From the NCBI RefSeq assembly GCF_001548395.1, contig NZ_AP017367.1:2641001-2705000 (forward strand): a DNA stretch of 64,000 nt, given 5' to 3'. The notes below the pieces were generated by a model. It did no database searches. It was given only the letters and a program-made list of their open reading frames with translations, and was not told where the DNA came from. Origin of the DNA: Leptolyngbya sp. O-77 (GTDB taxonomy: Bacteria > Cyanobacteriota > Cyanobacteriia > Elainellales > Elainellaceae). Positions 61,470 through 64,000 of the stretch are shown here, one piece after another (position 1 is the stretch's first letter; each line of letters starts with the position of its first letter). The position numbers and the translations under genes were made by a program.

Positions 61470-61541
61470 GGGAAGAGGGAAGGAGGAAGAGGGAAGAGGG
61501 AAGAACGAAGAAGGAAGAAGGAAGAGGGAAGAGGGGAGAGG
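61470..61541 (+). repeat. GAAGAGG/GAAGAAC heptamer-type array
   Basis: Units such as GAAGAGG, GAAGAAC and GAAGAAG in a seven-base register, 42 bp before the bioF start. Transcription of the biotin operon would have to start within or beyond it. Confidence 0.75.
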
Positions 61542-61582
61542 CTTTAAATCGGCAGGTATGACGATATTGGCGATTGACGGGA

Positions 61583-62758
61583 ATGGAGGAAGGGGACAAG
61601 TTCGCGTTTGTTGAGGCGTTTTTGGAGGGGCGATCGCGCCAGCAAACGAGGCGATCGCTCCAAGGGGTTGTGCCGCTCGATGCCGTCCATGTGCAAAAGC
61701 AGGGCAAGACCTTGGTGAACTTTAGCGCTAATGACTATTTGGGATTGTCCAAACACCCCGCGCTGATTGCTGCCGCCCAGGACTATACGCAGCGCTACGG
61801 CACGGGCGCAACTGCATCGCGGCTGGTGACAGGCAGTTTCGACATTCACCAGCAGCTAGAGGCGGCGTTGGCGGCGGCCTGCGGGCGCGAAGCGTCGCTA
61901 TTGTTCAATTCTGGGTTTCAGGCAAATGTAACGGTCTTGGGGGCGCTGCTCGATCGACATGCGCTGGTTCTGTGCGATCGCCTAGTTCACAGCAGCTTGC
62001 TCAACGGCGCACTGGCCAGCCGCGCCACGCTAACCCGCTATCGGCACAATGACCACGAGCATCTGGAATCGCTGCTGCGACAGGCGGTGAATCAGCGCTA
62101 CAGTCGTGTCGTGATCGTGTCGGAAACGGTGTTCAGCATGGATGGTGATCGCGCGGATGTCGATCGGCTTGTTCACCTGGCGCAGACCTACGGCGCGATT
62201 TTGTATCTGGACGAGGCCCACGCGATCGGGGTGCTAGGCACGGGGGGAATGGGGTTGGCGATGGGCAATCGTGGTGTGGATCTGGCGATGGGCACGCTGG
62301 GCAAAGCCTTTGGTGCGTTTGGTGCGTTCCTGGTTTGCTCGGCGCGACTGCGGGACTATTTGATCAACGCTTGCCCCGGCTTTATTTACACCACAGCGCT
62401 TCCCCCCAGTGTGATTGGGGCGATCGCCGCTGCGCTGGAACTGATGCCCAGTCTGGAGGGCGATCGCCAGCGGTTGACCCGTCACGCAGAGACGTTGCGA
62501 ACCCAGCTTCGGGCGGCAGGATTCGACACTGGGTCATCCTCCACGCACATTATTCCTATCATGCTGGGCGAGGCGGAACGGGCGCTGTACCTAGCTCAAT
62601 GGCTAGAATCTCAGGGCATCCTTGCCGCGGCCATCCGCCCACCGACGGTTCCCCAAGGCACGGCGCGGCTGCGGCTCGCACTCTCTAGCCAGCACACCAG
62701 CCAGCATTTAGGATCATTAATTGGCGCGTTGAGGAACGGGCATGAGCAGCGGCATTGA
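61583..62758 (+). CDS. bioF: 8-amino-7-oxononanoate synthase
   Basis: BioF condenses pimeloyl-ACP (or -CoA) with L-alanine, the first ring-building step of biotin synthesis, using pyridoxal phosphate. The 391-residue protein has FSANDYLGLSKHP, GTGATASRLVTGSFDIHQQLE, the VSETVFSMDGDRADVDRL and YLDEAHAIGVLGTGG segments, and the PLP lysine in GTLGKAFGAFGAF. ATG 61583 is chosen over the TTG at 61574. It overlaps the next gene by 17 bp. Confidence 0.94.
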   Translation: MEEGDKFAFVEAFLEGRSRQQTRRSLQGVVPLDAVHVQKQGKTLVNFSANDYLGLSKHPALIAAAQDYTQRYGTGATASRLVTGSFDIHQQLEAALAAACGREASLLFNSGFQANVTVLGALLDRHALVLCDRLVHSSLLNGALASRATLTRYRHNDHEHLESLLRQAVNQRYSRVVIVSETVFSMDGDRADVDRLVHLAQTYGAILYLDEAHAIGVLGTGGMGLAMGNRGVDLAMGTLGKAFGAFGAFLVCSARLRDYLINACPGFIYTTALPPSVIGAIAAALELMPSLEGDRQRLTRHAETLRTQLRAAGFDTGSSSTHIIPIMLGEAERALYLAQWLESQGILAAAIRPPTVPQGTARLRLALSSQHTSQHLGSLIGALRNGHEQRH

Positions 62759-63461
62759 GGCGATTGCCTATCACGGCTGGGGGTTTGACGCAGACCTGTG
62801 GCAGCTGTGGGCGGCGGCGTTGAAAACTGCGGGCGTTGAGGTGCAACTATTCGACCGGGGCTATTTTGGCTTGCCCAATCAGCCCGGTTTTAGCCAACAG
62901 CCTTCCCGTAAAGTGATTCTGGCTCATTCCTATGGGCTTCATCTCTGTCCAGTAGAGCAGATGCATCAGGCCGATCTAGTGCTGGTCTTCAGCGGATTTT
63001 CGTCGTTTCATCCGCTGTCGGGGCGATCGCGCGATCGCTCAAAAAGCATTCTCCAAATCATGATTCAGCAGTTTGAAAAAACACCGAGCCTAGTCTTGCA
63101 AAACTTCTACAAAAAGTGTTTCTCACCTGTCGAGGTTGATCCAGCCTGGCGTGAACCTTCTGAAAGTTTTCGGGTTCGCGAAAATCGGCTCAATTCTGCC
63201 CTCTTGCTGCAAGATTTACAACTGTTAGATGAGTCGATTCAGAATCTCGACCACTTGCCGCAAACGGCTCATGCCATTGCCTTTCATGGTCAGAGCGATC
63301 GCATTGTTCCATTTCCAGATACCCCTGAGCAAGCCACGCATCTGCTGGCGAGGGCTGAGTTTATCTCGATTCCCGATGCTGGACATCTACTGCATTTGAC
63401 GCATTTTGAGCGCTGCTGGGAACGGGCGATCGCCGCTATTCATTCTCTACCTCCCGCATGA
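62742..63461 (+). CDS. Alpha/beta hydrolase, probable pimeloyl-ACP methyl ester esterase (BioG/BioH-like)
   Basis: The 239-residue protein sits between bioF and bioC, where a gatekeeper esterase is expected; it should remove the methyl from pimeloyl-ACP methyl ester. Features: HGWGFDADLWQLW at the start (BioG- and BioH-like), the nucleophile elbow AHSYG instead of GxSxG, the acid in GQSDRIVPF and the His in DAGHLLHL. The overlap with bioF is 17 bp and the stop overlaps bioC as ATGA, supporting one operon. Which of the known gatekeeper families it belongs to is uncertain. Confidence 0.78.
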   Translation: MSSGIEAIAYHGWGFDADLWQLWAAALKTAGVEVQLFDRGYFGLPNQPGFSQQPSRKVILAHSYGLHLCPVEQMHQADLVLVFSGFSSFHPLSGRSRDRSKSILQIMIQQFEKTPSLVLQNFYKKCFSPVEVDPAWREPSESFRVRENRLNSALLLQDLQLLDESIQNLDHLPQTAHAIAFHGQSDRIVPFPDTPEQATHLLARAEFISIPDAGHLLHLTHFERCWERAIAAIHSLPPA

Positions 63462-64000
63462 TTTTAGAAAACGGCGCTAATGCTTTGGAGAGAACCCATG
63501 CAAAATGTCGAATTGAGGAAGCCTTTGGACAAGCTGCAACGCAATATGATCAGGGCAGCTTTGGTGCAAAAAAAAATGCGCGGGCCCGGTTACTAGAGGA
63601 ACTCGATCGGGTGTGCCCTGAACTGCCCTCTGGAAAAGTGATTGAGATTGGCTGCGGTACGGGTTTTGTGACTCAAGGATTAGTAAAGAAGATGGGCGAT
63701 CGCCCTCTGGAAATCACTGACTTATCCCAGTCAATGCTCGCCGTTTGCCAGCAGCAAGTTTCTCAGACCAGCCATTCTTCTGAAATGACCTTCAGAACCC
63801 TTGACGGTGAACTTTGGCAACCCATTTCTAGGAGCTATGCGTTGATTATTAGCAGCTTCGTTGTGCAGTGGTTTGAGCAGCTTGAGCCTGCGCTAGATCG
63901 CTGGATTTCTGCTCTCAAACCGGGCGGCAAAATTCTCATCTCGTTCCCAACCTGTCACAGTTTTCCAGAGTGGAAAGCAGCCTGTCGAAGCCTGGACTTG
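63458..64000 (+). CDS. bioC: Malonyl-ACP O-methyltransferase, 3' truncated by window edge
   Basis: The first 181 codons are open to the last base. BioC methylates malonyl-ACP so that fatty acid synthesis can extend it to pimelate. Family marks: FGQAATQYDQGSFGAKKNARA, the AdoMet loop VIEIGCGTGFVTQGL, EITDLSQSMLAV, and FVVQWFEQLEPALDRWISALKPGGKILIS. The ATGA overlap with the hydrolase gene gives the start. Later biotin genes may follow beyond the window. Confidence 0.93.
   Translation, partial: MILENGANALERTHAKCRIEEAFGQAATQYDQGSFGAKKNARARLLEELDRVCPELPSGKVIEIGCGTGFVTQGLVKKMGDRPLEITDLSQSMLAVCQQQVSQTSHSSEMTFRTLDGELWQPISRSYALIISSFVVQWFEQLEPALDRWISALKPGGKILISFPTCHSFPEWKAACRSLDL

Overview
This window looks like a cyanobacterial chromosome segment of fairly high GC. 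The octamer GCGATCGC (HIP1) occurs throughout, inside genes and between them. Many genes belong to families found mainly or only in cyanobacteria: ndhL, rpaA, cyanobacterial-type clpS and menB, the Mo-nitrogenase C-terminal domain, and DUF1815, DUF2358, DUF2605, DUF2854, DUF2973 and DUF4278. Overall style suggests a filamentous Leptolyngbya-like organism, but that is inference. No rRNA, tRNA, transposase, CRISPR array or phage gene was seen. Mobile sequence is limited to two small foldback (MITE-like) elements and many heptamer repeat arrays.

Layout. 0-10 kb: end of sucC and sucD, an amidase-DMT transporter pair, a LysR regulator with a well-formed operator/promoter facing a small gene, an orphan polyamine-type binding lipoprotein, ppa, clpS and a PAS histidine kinase. 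10.0-11.8 kb: a foldback element, a cluster of about ten DnaA boxes (candidate oriC) and dnaN. 12-20 kb: DUF72, then an unusual set of a UbiA-family membrane enzyme, an 856-residue ATP-grasp/phosphohistidine dikinase of rifampicin-phosphotransferase shape, a BtaA-like DUF3419 protein overlapping it, a methyltransferase and a HAD phosphatase. These are interrupted by heptamer arrays and a MITE. 20-24 kb: a parDE toxin-antitoxin pair, a gdhA broken by two single-G insertions, an ArsA-type ATPase and a DUF2358 protein. 24-33 kb: cyclic-di-GMP and two-component signalling around murF. 33-41 kb: plsC, murG, a secreted protein, ndhL, a GNAT protein, an ABC exporter and a cation/proton exchanger with an odd second motif. 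41-49 kb: TPR and CHASE2 proteins, an MFS transporter, hisIE, a ferredoxin and many small cyanobacterial proteins. 49-58 kb: a LysM-M23 peptidase with a structured leader, a 1.1-kb gene-free stretch, trmL, a beta-lactamase-fold protein, an RMD1 protein and DUF1815. 57.9-64 kb: menB, a Mo-nitro_C protein, rpaA, an SRPBCC protein and the start of a biotin operon (bioF, an alpha/beta-hydrolase gatekeeper, bioC) cut by the window end.

How genes work together: murF, murG, the amidase, the LysM-M23 enzyme and the penicillin-recognising-fold protein all concern peptidoglycan. The biotin genes overlap and are probably co-translated. The hybrid kinase and the REC-PAS-GGDEF protein overlap by ATGA and should form one signalling unit. 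The 12.9-19.9 kb set is the best candidate for an undescribed pathway. Its chemistry (prenyl transfer, ATP-dependent phosphorylation, aminocarboxypropyl transfer, methylation, phosphatase) would suit assembly of a modified lipid or prenyl compound, but no product can be named from sequence alone.
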